Origin: Streptomyces regalis
Lineage (GTDB): Bacteria; Actinomycetota; Actinomycetes; Streptomycetales; Streptomycetaceae
Direction: 5' to 3'
Assembly: GCF_001509475.1 (NCBI RefSeq)
Contig: NZ_LLZG01000001.1
Span: 248,001-312,000 of the forward strand
DNA: 64,000 bases
Shown here: one piece after another, positions 52,366 to 60,719 of the stretch
Numbering within the stretch: the first letter of the stretch is position 1
Layout of the letters: each line of letters opens with the position of its first letter
The notes under the pieces: model-generated
What the model saw: the letters and a program-made list of their open reading frames with translations, nothing else
What the model was told of the DNA's origin: nothing
Databases searched by the model: none
Program-made: the position numbers and the translations under genes

Positions 52366-53589
52366 GTGAAGGTCGCTTGTGTCGGCGGCGGGCCGGCCGG
52401 CCTATACCTCGCGATCCTGCTGAAGCTGCTGGATCCCTCCCACGACGTCACCGTCCACGAGCGCGACCCGGAGGGCTCCACCTACGGCTGGGGTGTCACT
52501 TACTGGCGCGGACTGCTCGACAAGCTGCACGAGCACGACCCCGAGTCGGCGCGCGCCATCGACGCGAGCTCCGTGCGCTGGCGCGAGGGCGTCGCCCATG
52601 TGCGAGGCCTGACCACCCGTCGGCCCGGTGACCAGGGGCACGGCATCGGCCGCCACCGGCTGCTGGAGATCCTCGCCGCCCGCGCCCGCTCGCTCGGCGT
52701 ACGGCTGGAGTTCGAGCACGAGATCACGCCGGAGAACCTTCCCACCGCCGACCTCGTCGTGGCGGCCGACGGCGTCCACAGCGCCCTGCGGACCCGTCAC
52801 GCCGACCACTTCGGCACGGAGACCAGGACCGGCCGCAACCGCTACATCTGGCTCGGCACCAGCAAGGTCTTCGATGCCTTCACCTTCGCCTTCGTCGAGA
52901 CCGACCAGGGCTGGATCTGGTGCTACGGCTACGGGTACGGCTGCGGCTTCGGCCCGGAGGCCGGCACTTGTGTCGTCGAGTGCGCCCCGCAGACCTGGAC
53001 CGGCCTCGGCCTCGACACCGCGGCCGAGGCGGACGGACGGGCCCTGTTGGAGAAGCTCTTCGCCGACGTCCTCGACGGCCACCCCCTCATCGGCCGCGCC
53101 GCCCCCGACGGCCGCGCCCAGTGGCTGAACTTCCGCACCCTCACCAACCGCACATGGCACCGCGACAACCTCGTCCTGCTCGGCGACGCCGCCCACACCA
53201 CCCACTACTCCGTCGGCGCCGGCACCACCCTCGCCCTGGAGGACGCCCTCGCCCTCGCCGGGGCGCTGCACGAGCACGCCGCCCTCCCGCAGGCCCTCGC
53301 CCGCTACGAACAGGCGCGCAGACAAGCCCTGTTGTCCGTCCAGAGCGCGGCCCGCTACAGCGCCGAGTGGTACGAGAACCTGCCCCGCTACATCAACCTG
53401 CCCCCGCAGCAGATGTTCGCTCTGCTCGGCCAGCGCCACTCGCCCCTGTTGCCGTACCTTCCGCCCCAGCTGTACTACCGGATCGACAGGGCGGCCGGGC
53501 GACTGGAGGCATTGCGGCGCCTGAAGCGCCGGCTCGGCCCGAAGATCGCGCGCACCGTCCACGCCAGGGCGCCGGCCTCCCGGAAATAG
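52366..53589 (+). CDS. FAD-dependent monooxygenase (salicylyl-CoA 5-hydroxylase-like N-terminal domain type)
   Basis: A 407-residue class A flavoprotein: VACVGGGPAGLYLAILLKLLD (residues 3-23) is the FAD-binding GxGxxG, DLVVAADGVHSALR is the DG motif and LVLLGDAAHTTHYSVGAGTTLALEDALALAGAL is the GD motif. STYGWGVTYWRGLLDKLHEHDP resembles the N-terminal half of salicylyl-CoA 5-hydroxylase and anthraniloyl-CoA monooxygenase, but the old-yellow-enzyme half of the latter is absent. GTG 52366 follows AGGGG by five bases; GTG 52360 is the alternative. Substrate unknown, probably an aromatic thioester or acid. Confidence 0.8.
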   Translation: MKVACVGGGPAGLYLAILLKLLDPSHDVTVHERDPEGSTYGWGVTYWRGLLDKLHEHDPESARAIDASSVRWREGVAHVRGLTTRRPGDQGHGIGRHRLLEILAARARSLGVRLEFEHEITPENLPTADLVVAADGVHSALRTRHADHFGTETRTGRNRYIWLGTSKVFDAFTFAFVETDQGWIWCYGYGYGCGFGPEAGTCVVECAPQTWTGLGLDTAAEADGRALLEKLFADVLDGHPLIGRAAPDGRAQWLNFRTLTNRTWHRDNLVLLGDAAHTTHYSVGAGTTLALEDALALAGALHEHAALPQALARYEQARRQALLSVQSAARYSAEWYENLPRYINLPPQQMFALLGQRHSPLLPYLPPQLYYRIDRAAGRLEALRRLKRRLGPKIARTVHARAPASRK

Positions 53590-53595
53590 CCGCAC

Positions 53596-55287
53596 TCACC
53601 GGAACAACCGGTCGAGGAAGGCATTGCCGAACACACCGTGCGGGTCGAGCCGATCCAGCACCCCGGCCGCCTGCCGCCACGCCTCCTCCCCGAAGGAGCC
53701 GGGCACGACCGCGCCCAGTACCTCGCCGTCGCTCCAGGCGCCGTCCCTCGTGTAGGCCCAGCCCTTCGACCACTCGACGCGGGTCATGGTGTACTCGCCG
53801 TCGAAGGTGCGCAGCAGGAACCGCTCGATCTGGCTCAGGAACGGCTCCGCATGCGGTGTCCCCGGCAACGACAGGATGTTCAGCCACACGGCCGTGTCCC
53901 ACTCGGGACGGTCGTCGCGCGGCCTGAGCGCCGACAACAGCGGCGTGCGCGCCCCGTCCGCACCTACCTCCGCCGGGTCGTCGAGGCCGGTGACCCGGAT
54001 CTCCACCGAGCCGTTGACCGGGAACCGGCCCCGGCCGGCGTACGCCGTGAGCCGCTCCCGGTAGAAGGCGGTGAACTCGGCGACGACGCGCTGTACTTGG
54101 GCCCGGCTGGTGAGCACCGCGTACCCGTTCGTGGCGATCCTCAGCGTCGTCGGCCGCAGGTACAGCAGCGTGTTCTTGGACGGCCCCCAGATGTCCGCCG
54201 AGAGCGTCGCCACCAGCCCGAGCGCGGCCACGTCGTACTGCGCGTTGCCGAGCACCGGCGCCAGATACCACGCCCCGTCCGACACCATGCGCCCGACCAG
54301 GTCCGCCACCGGGGTCGGGACGCTGTCGGAGAACGGATAGTTGTACGGGCTCGTCACGTGCCGCGAGGTCAGCGGCCGGGTGGGGGAGACGCTCCACACC
54401 TTCAGCCACGGGAACTCGGTGAAGGCGAACCAAATCGCCTCGACACGTCCGGCCCGGTCCAGGAAGCTCGCCAGCGTCCGTCCGTCGGTGCCGGGCGCGG
54501 CGAAGAGCTCGTCGGCCGGGATGTCCGTACGGCTGACGCACCGCAGGTTGTTGTTCGCGCCCACGCGCAGCACGACCTCGGTGACCAGGGACCGGCCGAG
54601 ATGGGTGAGCAGCGCGGCGCAGTCCGCCTCGGCACGGTCGTACGTCCGCAGCACGTACGCACCGCCGGCCGCGTCCCAGACCACGGCCGTCAGCGACAGC
54701 ACGAGATTGCTCAGCGAGCCGTACGTGTGCCCGGGCAGCCGCTGTTCGCCCCGCGCCGGTACGGCGGTGCCGTGCGCGTCGATGGCGAGGGCACCGCCCA
54801 GGGTGAGGTTGCCGGGGGCGGGCGCGGTGGTGACGCCGAGGCCGTGCTCCTCCAGATAGGTGAGCAGGTTCTCCAGGGTGACGCCGCTGCCGACGCGTAC
54901 CGAGGTCGGCGACTCCAGTGACAGGCCGGTGAGATGAGAGGCGGTGTCCATGAGCAGGACCGGTGCGTCCGACTCCGTGCCCCGCGTGATCGTCAGCGGT
55001 GACCAGCCGTGCGAGGCACCCCGGGCGCGGACTCTCCAGCCGTGCCGCCAGGCCCAGTTGACGACGGACACCACCTGGTCCGGGTCGGTCGGTGCGCAGG
55101 CCCACAGCCCGTCGGCGGTGATCTCGCCGACCCAGTTGCGGTACGCGGAGCGGTACAGCGCCACATCCGCCGGGAAATCCGGCAACTCCTGTGCCGCCAC
55201 GGCCGGATCCGCCGGATGGAGGGTCGGTACGGCGGCCATGGCGGCGGCGGTGCGCAGGAAGCCCCTGCGGCTGAAGTCGTCGGTCAC
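53596..55287 (-). CDS. TAT-exported FAD oxidase, type II cholesterol-oxidase-like (VAO family)
   Basis: A 563-residue flavoenzyme. SRRGFLRTAAAMAAVPTLHPADPAVAA is a twin-arginine signal. The FAD-binding PCMH domain covers residues 60-240: VRARGASHGWSPLTI has His 93 in the position expected for covalent FAD, and TAPAPGNLTLGGALAIDAHGTAVPARG follows. The C-terminal cholesterol-oxidase substrate-binding domain includes TEFPWLKVWSVSPTRP and EWSKGWAYTRDGAWS. Type II cholesterol oxidases oxidise and isomerise 3-beta-hydroxysterols outside the cell, forming H2O2. Whether sterols are the true substrate is not shown. GTG 55287 start. Confidence 0.85.
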   Translation of the reverse strand: MTDDFSRRGFLRTAAAMAAVPTLHPADPAVAAQELPDFPADVALYRSAYRNWVGEITADGLWACAPTDPDQVVSVVNWAWRHGWRVRARGASHGWSPLTITRGTESDAPVLLMDTASHLTGLSLESPTSVRVGSGVTLENLLTYLEEHGLGVTTAPAPGNLTLGGALAIDAHGTAVPARGEQRLPGHTYGSLSNLVLSLTAVVWDAAGGAYVLRTYDRAEADCAALLTHLGRSLVTEVVLRVGANNNLRCVSRTDIPADELFAAPGTDGRTLASFLDRAGRVEAIWFAFTEFPWLKVWSVSPTRPLTSRHVTSPYNYPFSDSVPTPVADLVGRMVSDGAWYLAPVLGNAQYDVAALGLVATLSADIWGPSKNTLLYLRPTTLRIATNGYAVLTSRAQVQRVVAEFTAFYRERLTAYAGRGRFPVNGSVEIRVTGLDDPAEVGADGARTPLLSALRPRDDRPEWDTAVWLNILSLPGTPHAEPFLSQIERFLLRTFDGEYTMTRVEWSKGWAYTRDGAWSDGEVLGAVVPGSFGEEAWRQAAGVLDRLDPHGVFGNAFLDRLFR

Positions 55288-55424
55288 GGATTCACGCTAG
55301 GGACCGGCTTGACAGTCACCGTCGGCCTGTCGAATCGATTCACCCGTGTGAGTGAAAGATTCACAGGGAGCCACGCGGAGGGGCCCGTTCGACGCACCCG
55401 CATGATGAATGACACACTGATGCC

Positions 55425-56408
55425 ATGGACGAGCGTGTAATCGGTAGGTCGGGCCAGCGGGCATCCGTCGTCGGTCTTGGGACGTGGCAGCTGGGCGCCG
55501 ACTGGGGAGACGTCGACGACAAGGAAGCCCTGGCGGTGCTGGAGGCGGCGGTCGAGTCGGGGGTGACCTTCTTCGACACGGCCGACGTGTACGGCGACGG
55601 GCGCAGCGAGCAGACCATCGCCGCGTTCCTGCGCGGCAGGCCCGGGCCGGACATCTTCGTGGCGACCAAGATGGGCCGCCGCGTCGACCAGATCCCCGAG
55701 AACTACGTCCTCGACAACTTCCGTGCCTGGAACGACCGTTCGCGGCGCAACCTCGGCGTGGACCGCCTCGACCTGGTCCAGCTGCACTGCCCGCCGACGC
55801 CGGTCTACTCGACGGACGAGGTGTTCGACGCCCTCGACACCCTGGTCGCGGAGGAGCGCATCGCCCACTACGGCGTCAGCGTGGAGACCTGCGAAGAGGC
55901 GCTGACCGCGATCGCCCGCCCCGGCGTCGCGAGCGTGCAGATCATCCTCAACCCGTTCCGAATGAAGCCCCTGCGCGAGGTACTGCCCGCCGCAGAGAAG
56001 GCGGGCGTCGGCATCATCGCCCGGGTCCCGCTGGCCTCCGGCCTGCTGTCGGGCAAGTACACCAAGGACACCGTCTTCCCCGCGAACGACCACCGCACCT
56101 ACAACCGGCACGGCGAGGCCTTCGACCAGGGCGAGACCTTCTCCGGCGTCGACTACGAGTCGGGAGTGGAGGCGGCCGTCGAGTTCGCCGACCTCACCCC
56201 CGAGGGCTTCACGCCGGCCCAGCTGGCGCTGCGCTGGATCATCCAGCAGCCGGGCGTGACCACCGTGATCCCGGGTGCCCGCTCGCCCGAGCAGGCCCGC
56301 GCCAACGCGGCCGCCGCCGCGCTGCCGGAGCTGTCGGACGCGACGCTCGCCGCGATCGACGACCTCTACGACCGGCGGATCAAGGACCAGGTCGAAAACC
56401 GCTGGTAG
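55425..56408 (+). CDS. Aldo/keto reductase (YajO/Tas-like)
   Basis: A 327-residue reductase with all four catalytic residues: FFDTADVYGDGRSEQTIAAFL (Asp and Tyr), FVATKMGRRVDQIPENY (Lys) and LVQLHCPPTPVYSTDEVFD (His). VIPGARSPEQARANAAAAAL is the NADPH-phosphate site. It diverges from the cholesterol-oxidase-like gene with a 137-bp spacer, where GAATCGATTC (55332-55341) is a palindrome. Reduces aldehydes or ketones; substrate unknown. Confidence 0.88.
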   Translation: MDERVIGRSGQRASVVGLGTWQLGADWGDVDDKEALAVLEAAVESGVTFFDTADVYGDGRSEQTIAAFLRGRPGPDIFVATKMGRRVDQIPENYVLDNFRAWNDRSRRNLGVDRLDLVQLHCPPTPVYSTDEVFDALDTLVAEERIAHYGVSVETCEEALTAIARPGVASVQIILNPFRMKPLREVLPAAEKAGVGIIARVPLASGLLSGKYTKDTVFPANDHRTYNRHGEAFDQGETFSGVDYESGVEAAVEFADLTPEGFTPAQLALRWIIQQPGVTTVIPGARSPEQARANAAAAALPELSDATLAAIDDLYDRRIKDQVENRW

Positions 56409-56491
56409 ACCGCCGTGCAGCTCCGGGACGGCCACCCCGCCGCCCCGGAGCCGCTCGTTTGAGTGTTTGACGCCGGGGTTACCCGGCCCGC

Positions 56492-56974
56492 ATGACCGAG
56501 AAGGAAAGGCGGACGGGACGCGACGAGACCGCGGACGAGCGAGCCGACCGTATGTGGGGCGAGCTCATCCAGGAGGTCCGAGTGGCCCAGATGGGCGTCC
56601 AGATCCTGTTCGGCTTCCTGCTCACCGTCGTGTTCACGCCGAAGTACGACACCCTCGACGACACGGACCAGACCATCTACATCGTGACGGTCGTGCTGGG
56701 GGCCGCCGCCACCGGCGCCCTGATCGGCCCCGTCTCCCTGCACCGCCTGGTGTCCGGGCGGCGCATCAAGCCGCAGGCGGTGGAGTGGGCCTCCCGGCTG
56801 ACCTTCGTCGGCCTGATCCTGCTCCTCGCCACGATGGCCTGCTCGCTCCTGCTGATCCTGCGGGTCGCCACCCACAACGACTATGTGCCCTGGCTGGTAT
56901 CGGGCGTGGTCCTCTGGTACCTGGTCTGTTGGTTCGCGGTGCCGCTGTGGACACGCCACCGCTACACAGAGTGA
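56492..56974 (+). CDS. DUF6328 membrane protein
   Basis: A 160-residue membrane protein. A hydrophilic, charged N-terminus (MTEKERRTGRDETADERADRMWGELIQEVRVAQMGVQILFGFLLTVVFTPKY) leads into four hydrophobic helices: ILFGFLLTVVF, IYIVTVVLGAAATGALIGPVSL, LTFVGLILLLATMACSLLLIL and LVSGVVLWYLVCWFAVPLW. The E-L-I-Q-E-x-R-V-x-Q-x-G-x-Q-I-L-x-G-F-L pattern is DUF6328. Function unknown. Follows the aldo-keto reductase by 83 bp on the same strand. Confidence 0.8.
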   Translation: MTEKERRTGRDETADERADRMWGELIQEVRVAQMGVQILFGFLLTVVFTPKYDTLDDTDQTIYIVTVVLGAAATGALIGPVSLHRLVSGRRIKPQAVEWASRLTFVGLILLLATMACSLLLILRVATHNDYVPWLVSGVVLWYLVCWFAVPLWTRHRYTE

Positions 56975-57019
56975 GCGGTGGCGTATCGGCGGTAAGAGAG
57001 GGCTTACTGATGAGGACGG

Positions 57020-58063
57020 CTACTGCTGCCGCGCCGTGCCTCCCTGCGCCCCGCGCAGTGCCGCGATCCACGTGGAGATGGCCTGCTGGAGCTCCTCCAA
57101 CTGCTGGACCATGTCGTCCTCGACGAACTCCTGCACATCGTCGAAGGTCAGCTCCTCGAAGACCTTCGTCGCCTTCTGCAGGCTGCTGTAGAACTTCGTC
57201 CGCCGCTCCTGCACACGCAGCTCGGGATCGGCCTCCACCGCCTCGGCGACGAGTGACTTCATGGTGCCGTAGGCCTCGGTGGCCCACTCGCCGGTGTCCT
57301 CGTCGTCCTCCAGCTCGTCGATCAGCGACAGGTGCCGCTCGGCCTCCTGGCGCAGGTCGACGGGCGCGTCGACGGTCTGCCCGGCCGGGGTCTTGATCTG
57401 GCCGGACTCGGCGATCTGGCGGACGTAGTCGATCCGGTCGATCGCTCGGCTCTCACTGGCGACGGCCTTCTTCAGGTCGTCGGTGCGTACGACGTCCCGC
57501 GCCAACTCGGCCTGAAGGTCCGGGTCCTCGACGACCCGGTCGAGGAGGGCCTGGCGCGCCGCGCGGGCGGTCGAGGGGTCGGCGAGGATCGCGGCGCGCA
57601 ACGCGGTGGGGTTCTCGGCGACCTCCAGGGCCTTCGTCGGGCGGATGCCCTCGGCCTCGGCGGCCTCGGCGATGGCGGTGCCGCGCTCGGAGGTGGCGCT
57701 GTTGCGGGACACGTAGTAGCTGAGCCACACGTCGGCGTCCGGCAGCTCCACCTCCTGGCCCGGCGCGAGCGCCTCGAAGTGCGGGACGAGACCGTCGTCG
57801 GCGGCCCGGTCCCAGGCCTTGTAGTAGCGCATGACGCGCTCGGGGGAGCACTCGGCGAGTTCGGCGAACTCCTTCGCGGACACCTTCGGGGTCTCGCCCG
57901 CGCCCTGCCCGCCGGGCCGCACGCTGCGCGCCACCATCAGGCCGAAGGCCCACCCTCCGGTCCGCGCGTAGACGCCGAACTCGCGCGCGTCCCGCGCGAC
58001 GAGATCGGACAACGGGGCCTGGGGCGCGGGGGACGTCTCGGGCGGGACGAACGCAAGCGTCAC
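57020..58063 (-). CDS. Hypothetical protein, 347 aa, acidic, helix-rich, with putative HTH
   Basis: I do not recognise this protein. It is soluble, strongly acidic and helical, without signal peptide or membrane segment. SAKEFAELAECSPERVMRYYKAWDRAADDGLVPHFEAL near residue 62 looks like a short DNA-binding helix-turn-helix or recognition pair. RPTKALEVAENPTALRAAILADPSTARAARQALLDRVVEDPDLQAELARDVV near residue 140 and a coiled-coil-like C-terminus (FVEDDMVQQLEELQQAISTWIAAL) follow. The arrangement recalls phage- or ParB/KorB-like adaptor proteins, but there is no ParB nuclease motif. It stands alone; ATG start at 58063 with AGGAG upstream. Confidence 0.6.
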   Translation of the reverse strand: MTLAFVPPETSPAPQAPLSDLVARDAREFGVYARTGGWAFGLMVARSVRPGGQGAGETPKVSAKEFAELAECSPERVMRYYKAWDRAADDGLVPHFEALAPGQEVELPDADVWLSYYVSRNSATSERGTAIAEAAEAEGIRPTKALEVAENPTALRAAILADPSTARAARQALLDRVVEDPDLQAELARDVVRTDDLKKAVASESRAIDRIDYVRQIAESGQIKTPAGQTVDAPVDLRQEAERHLSLIDELEDDEDTGEWATEAYGTMKSLVAEAVEADPELRVQERRTKFYSSLQKATKVFEELTFDDVQEFVEDDMVQQLEELQQAISTWIAALRGAQGGTARQQ

Positions 58064-58195
58064 GGATGACTCTCCTGTAGGTGCTGCTTGGACGGCAGAA
58101 GTGCAGCCAGCAGCCTATGGCACCCGCGGACGTCGCTCTCGCGGTCTCCGGCTATAACGCGCTCTCCGGCTTCACCCGGTGCGCCGCGCGTGCGG

Positions 58196-59167
58196 TCAGC
58201 CGAGAGCGTCCCGCAGCGCGGGCAGCAGCGTCTTCTCCGCCCAGTCGAGATACGGCAGCTGCGCCTCGCCCCCGATCTGGACCAAGGCGATCTCGGTGAA
58301 GCCGGCCTCGGCGTATGGGCGGACGGCCTCGACGAAGACGTCCGGGTCGTCGCCGCACGGGATCGAGTCGGCGACGTCGTCCGGAGTGACGAACTGGGTC
58401 GCCGCCTCGAAGGAGTCCGGGTGCGGCAGCTCCGAGTTGACCCTCCAGCCGCTGCCGAACCAGCGGAACTGGGCGTGGGCACGCTTGATCGCGGTGTCCC
58501 GGTCGGGGTCGTGGCACACCGGTAGCTGCCCCACCCGCGGCTTGCCCTCGCCGCCGTGCCGGTCGAACGCCTGCAGCTGGCCCGCCTTGGGCTCCGTGGC
58601 GATCACCAGGTCGCCGAGCCTGCCCGCGAGTTCGCAGGACTGGTCCCCGGAGACGGCGATGCCGATGGGCGGCGGCTGCTCCTGCAGGTCCCACAGGCGG
58701 GCCGACTCCACGTCGAAGTGTGTGCCGCGACGGTTCACATGGCCGCCCTTGAAGAGCGCCCGGATGATCTCCACCGCTTCCTCGAGCATCTCGTGCCGCA
58801 CGTCCACCGGCGGCCAACCGCCGCCCACGACATGCTCGTTGAGGTTCTCACCCGAACCGAGCGCCAGCCGGAACCGGCCCTCGGACAGCAACTGCATCGT
58901 GGCCGCCTTCTGTGCCACCACGGCCGGGTGGTAGCGGAACGTCGGACACGTCACGTAGGTCATCAGCGGAATCCGCGAAGTGGCCTGTGCGGCAGCGCCC
59001 AGCACACTCCACGCGTACGGCGAGTGCCCCTGGGAACGCAGCCACGGAAAGGAGTGGTCCGAGGTTACAGAGAAGTCGAAGCCCACCTCCTCGGCGCGGA
59101 CCAAGTGGTCCACCAGCTCACGGGGGCCTGCCTGCTCGGTCATCATCGTGTATCCGATCTGCACCAT
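58196..59167 (-). CDS. F420-dependent LLM-class oxidoreductase (TIGR03557-type)
   Basis: A 323-residue luciferase-like monooxygenase fold. MVQIGYTMMTEQAGPRELVDHLVRAEEVGFDFSVTSDHSFPWL near the start, then PLMTYVTCPTFRYHPAVVAQKAATMQLLSEGRFRLALGSGENLNEHVVGGGWPPVDVRHEMLEEAVEIIRALF, is the F420-type LLM core found in the glucose-6-phosphate-dehydrogenase-related branch. It uses coenzyme F420 as hydride carrier; the donor is not identified and the true G6P motif cannot be confirmed. ATG 59167. Divergent from the serine hydrolase. Confidence 0.88.
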   Translation of the reverse strand: MVQIGYTMMTEQAGPRELVDHLVRAEEVGFDFSVTSDHSFPWLRSQGHSPYAWSVLGAAAQATSRIPLMTYVTCPTFRYHPAVVAQKAATMQLLSEGRFRLALGSGENLNEHVVGGGWPPVDVRHEMLEEAVEIIRALFKGGHVNRRGTHFDVESARLWDLQEQPPPIGIAVSGDQSCELAGRLGDLVIATEPKAGQLQAFDRHGGEGKPRVGQLPVCHDPDRDTAIKRAHAQFRWFGSGWRVNSELPHPDSFEAATQFVTPDDVADSIPCGDDPDVFVEAVRPYAEAGFTEIALVQIGGEAQLPYLDWAEKTLLPALRDALG

Positions 59168-59282
59168 ACGGGCCGAGTCCCCGGGCAAGGGTGGCGAAAA
59201 CGGGACAGGCGGGGCGGGGCGCAAGGTCCGGGGTGTGAAACGTCTCGGTCTTCGTCCGGGCGGGCCGGGGGAGGATGCCCGT

Positions 59283-60719
59283 ATGTCTGCCCGCCCGTTG
59301 CCCTCGAGCTCCCCCGCCGCCCGGGGCGTCGACGCCTCCGGTGTCCTCGCCTTCCTCGACGCCCTCGACGCCGCCCCCGACATCGAGCCGCACAGCCTGA
59401 TGATCCTGCGCCACGGCCACCTCGTCGCCTCCGGCTGGTGGGCGCCGTACACCCCCGAACGCCCGCATCTCCTCTACTCGATCAGCAAGAGCTTCACCGC
59501 GACCGCCGCCGGGATCGCCGCCGGCGAGGGCCTGATTCGGCTCGACGACCCGGTGATCTCGTACTTCCCCGAGTTCGAAGCCGACATCACGGACCCGCGC
59601 AGCCGCGCGATGCTCGTGCGGCACGTGGCGTCCATGGCCAGTGGGCACGAGACCGACACGATCTTCGCAGCGCGTGAACTCGACCGGGAGGACCTCGTCC
59701 GCGGGTTCCTCCTGGTACCCCCGCCCCGCGACCCGGGGACCGTCTTCGCGTACAACCAGCCCGCCACCTTCACGCTCGCCGCCATCGTCCAGCGCGCGAG
59801 CGGCCAGTCGCTGACCGAGTACCTCCGGCCGCGTCTGCTCGATCCGCTCGGTATCGGCGAGGTCGCGTGGCTGCGTGACCGCAGCGGCCGGGAGCTCGGC
59901 TTCAGCGGGCTGCACGCCACCACCGACGCGATCGCCCGGCTCGGCCAGCTGTATCTGCGGGGAGGTGTGTGGGAGGGCGAGCGGCTGCTGCCCGAGTGGT
60001 GGGTGGCCGAGGCGACGCGCCCGCAGATCTCGAGCACCGGTGCCATGCCCTGGGACGACTGGCAACGGGGCTATGGCTTCAAGTTCTGGATGTCCCGGCA
60101 GGGCTATCGCGGTGACGGCATGTTCGGTCAGTTCTGCGTGGTCCTGCCCGAGCAGGACGTCGTGATCGCGACGACCGCGGACACCTGGGACATGCCGGGC
60201 CTGCTGAACCTGGTCTGGGAGCATCTGCTGCCCGCGTTCCGGCCCGCGCCCCTGACCGGCGGCGAGGCGGCGGACGCGGCCCTGGCGGAGCGGCTGGCGG
60301 GCCTCGCGCTGCCGCCCGCGGCGGGCAAGCCCGCACCGCCGGAGCGGCCGGAGGACTGGTCCGGCGCCGCGTTCACGCCGGACGGCGGCGTCTGCGGGCA
60401 CCTGCCCAAGCTGACCGCGATCGACCTCACGCCCGGCGCGGACGGCTGGACCCTGACGCTCACCGAGGACGGCCACCCGCTTCGGCTGCGGGTCGTCGGT
60501 GACGGCTGGGCCGTCACCGAGGAGCCGGTGCCCACCGCCGTCAGCGGCGGCTGGACCGACGCGGAGACCCTCGTGGTGGACATCGCCTTCCTGGAGACCC
60601 CGCACCACCTGGACGTGACGTGCTCGCTCAAGGACCGGACGTTCACGGCGCGTTGGCGCACCGACCCGCTGCCCCGCCGGCGCCTGCGGGCGATGGGCGC
60701 ACCTCGCGCGTCGGCCTGA
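59283..60719 (+). CDS. Serine hydrolase, beta-lactamase/EstB fold
   Basis: A 478-residue penicillin-binding-protein-fold hydrolase. SISKSFTATAAGIAA near residue 62 is the SxxK motif, FAYNQPATFTLAAIVQ near residue 157 the YxN motif, and the third (HxG-type) motif is probably GFKFWMSRQGYRGDGMFGQ. The N-terminus has no signal peptide, so it is probably cytosolic. The C-terminal 130 residues form a beta-rich extra domain. Family members act as esterases or D-aminopeptidases. GGGGAGG precedes ATG 59283. Its TGA lies two bases from the convergent pseudokinase stop. Confidence 0.85.
   Translation: MSARPLPSSSPAARGVDASGVLAFLDALDAAPDIEPHSLMILRHGHLVASGWWAPYTPERPHLLYSISKSFTATAAGIAAGEGLIRLDDPVISYFPEFEADITDPRSRAMLVRHVASMASGHETDTIFAARELDREDLVRGFLLVPPPRDPGTVFAYNQPATFTLAAIVQRASGQSLTEYLRPRLLDPLGIGEVAWLRDRSGRELGFSGLHATTDAIARLGQLYLRGGVWEGERLLPEWWVAEATRPQISSTGAMPWDDWQRGYGFKFWMSRQGYRGDGMFGQFCVVLPEQDVVIATTADTWDMPGLLNLVWEHLLPAFRPAPLTGGEAADAALAERLAGLALPPAAGKPAPPERPEDWSGAAFTPDGGVCGHLPKLTAIDLTPGADGWTLTLTEDGHPLRLRVVGDGWAVTEEPVPTAVSGGWTDAETLVVDIAFLETPHHLDVTCSLKDRTFTARWRTDPLPRRRLRAMGAPRASA

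Noticed and set aside
53393..55105. Minus-strand open frame of 570 codons overlapping the cholesterol-oxidase-like gene in another frame
   Set aside because: Low-complexity Arg/Gly/Ala-rich translation without any motif; the real frame on the same strand shows a TAT signal and FAD domains.
55332..55365. CRP-like site (TGTGA ... TCACA) in the spacer before the third aldo-keto reductase
   Set aside because: The spacing is nine bases instead of six, so a CRP site is not supported.
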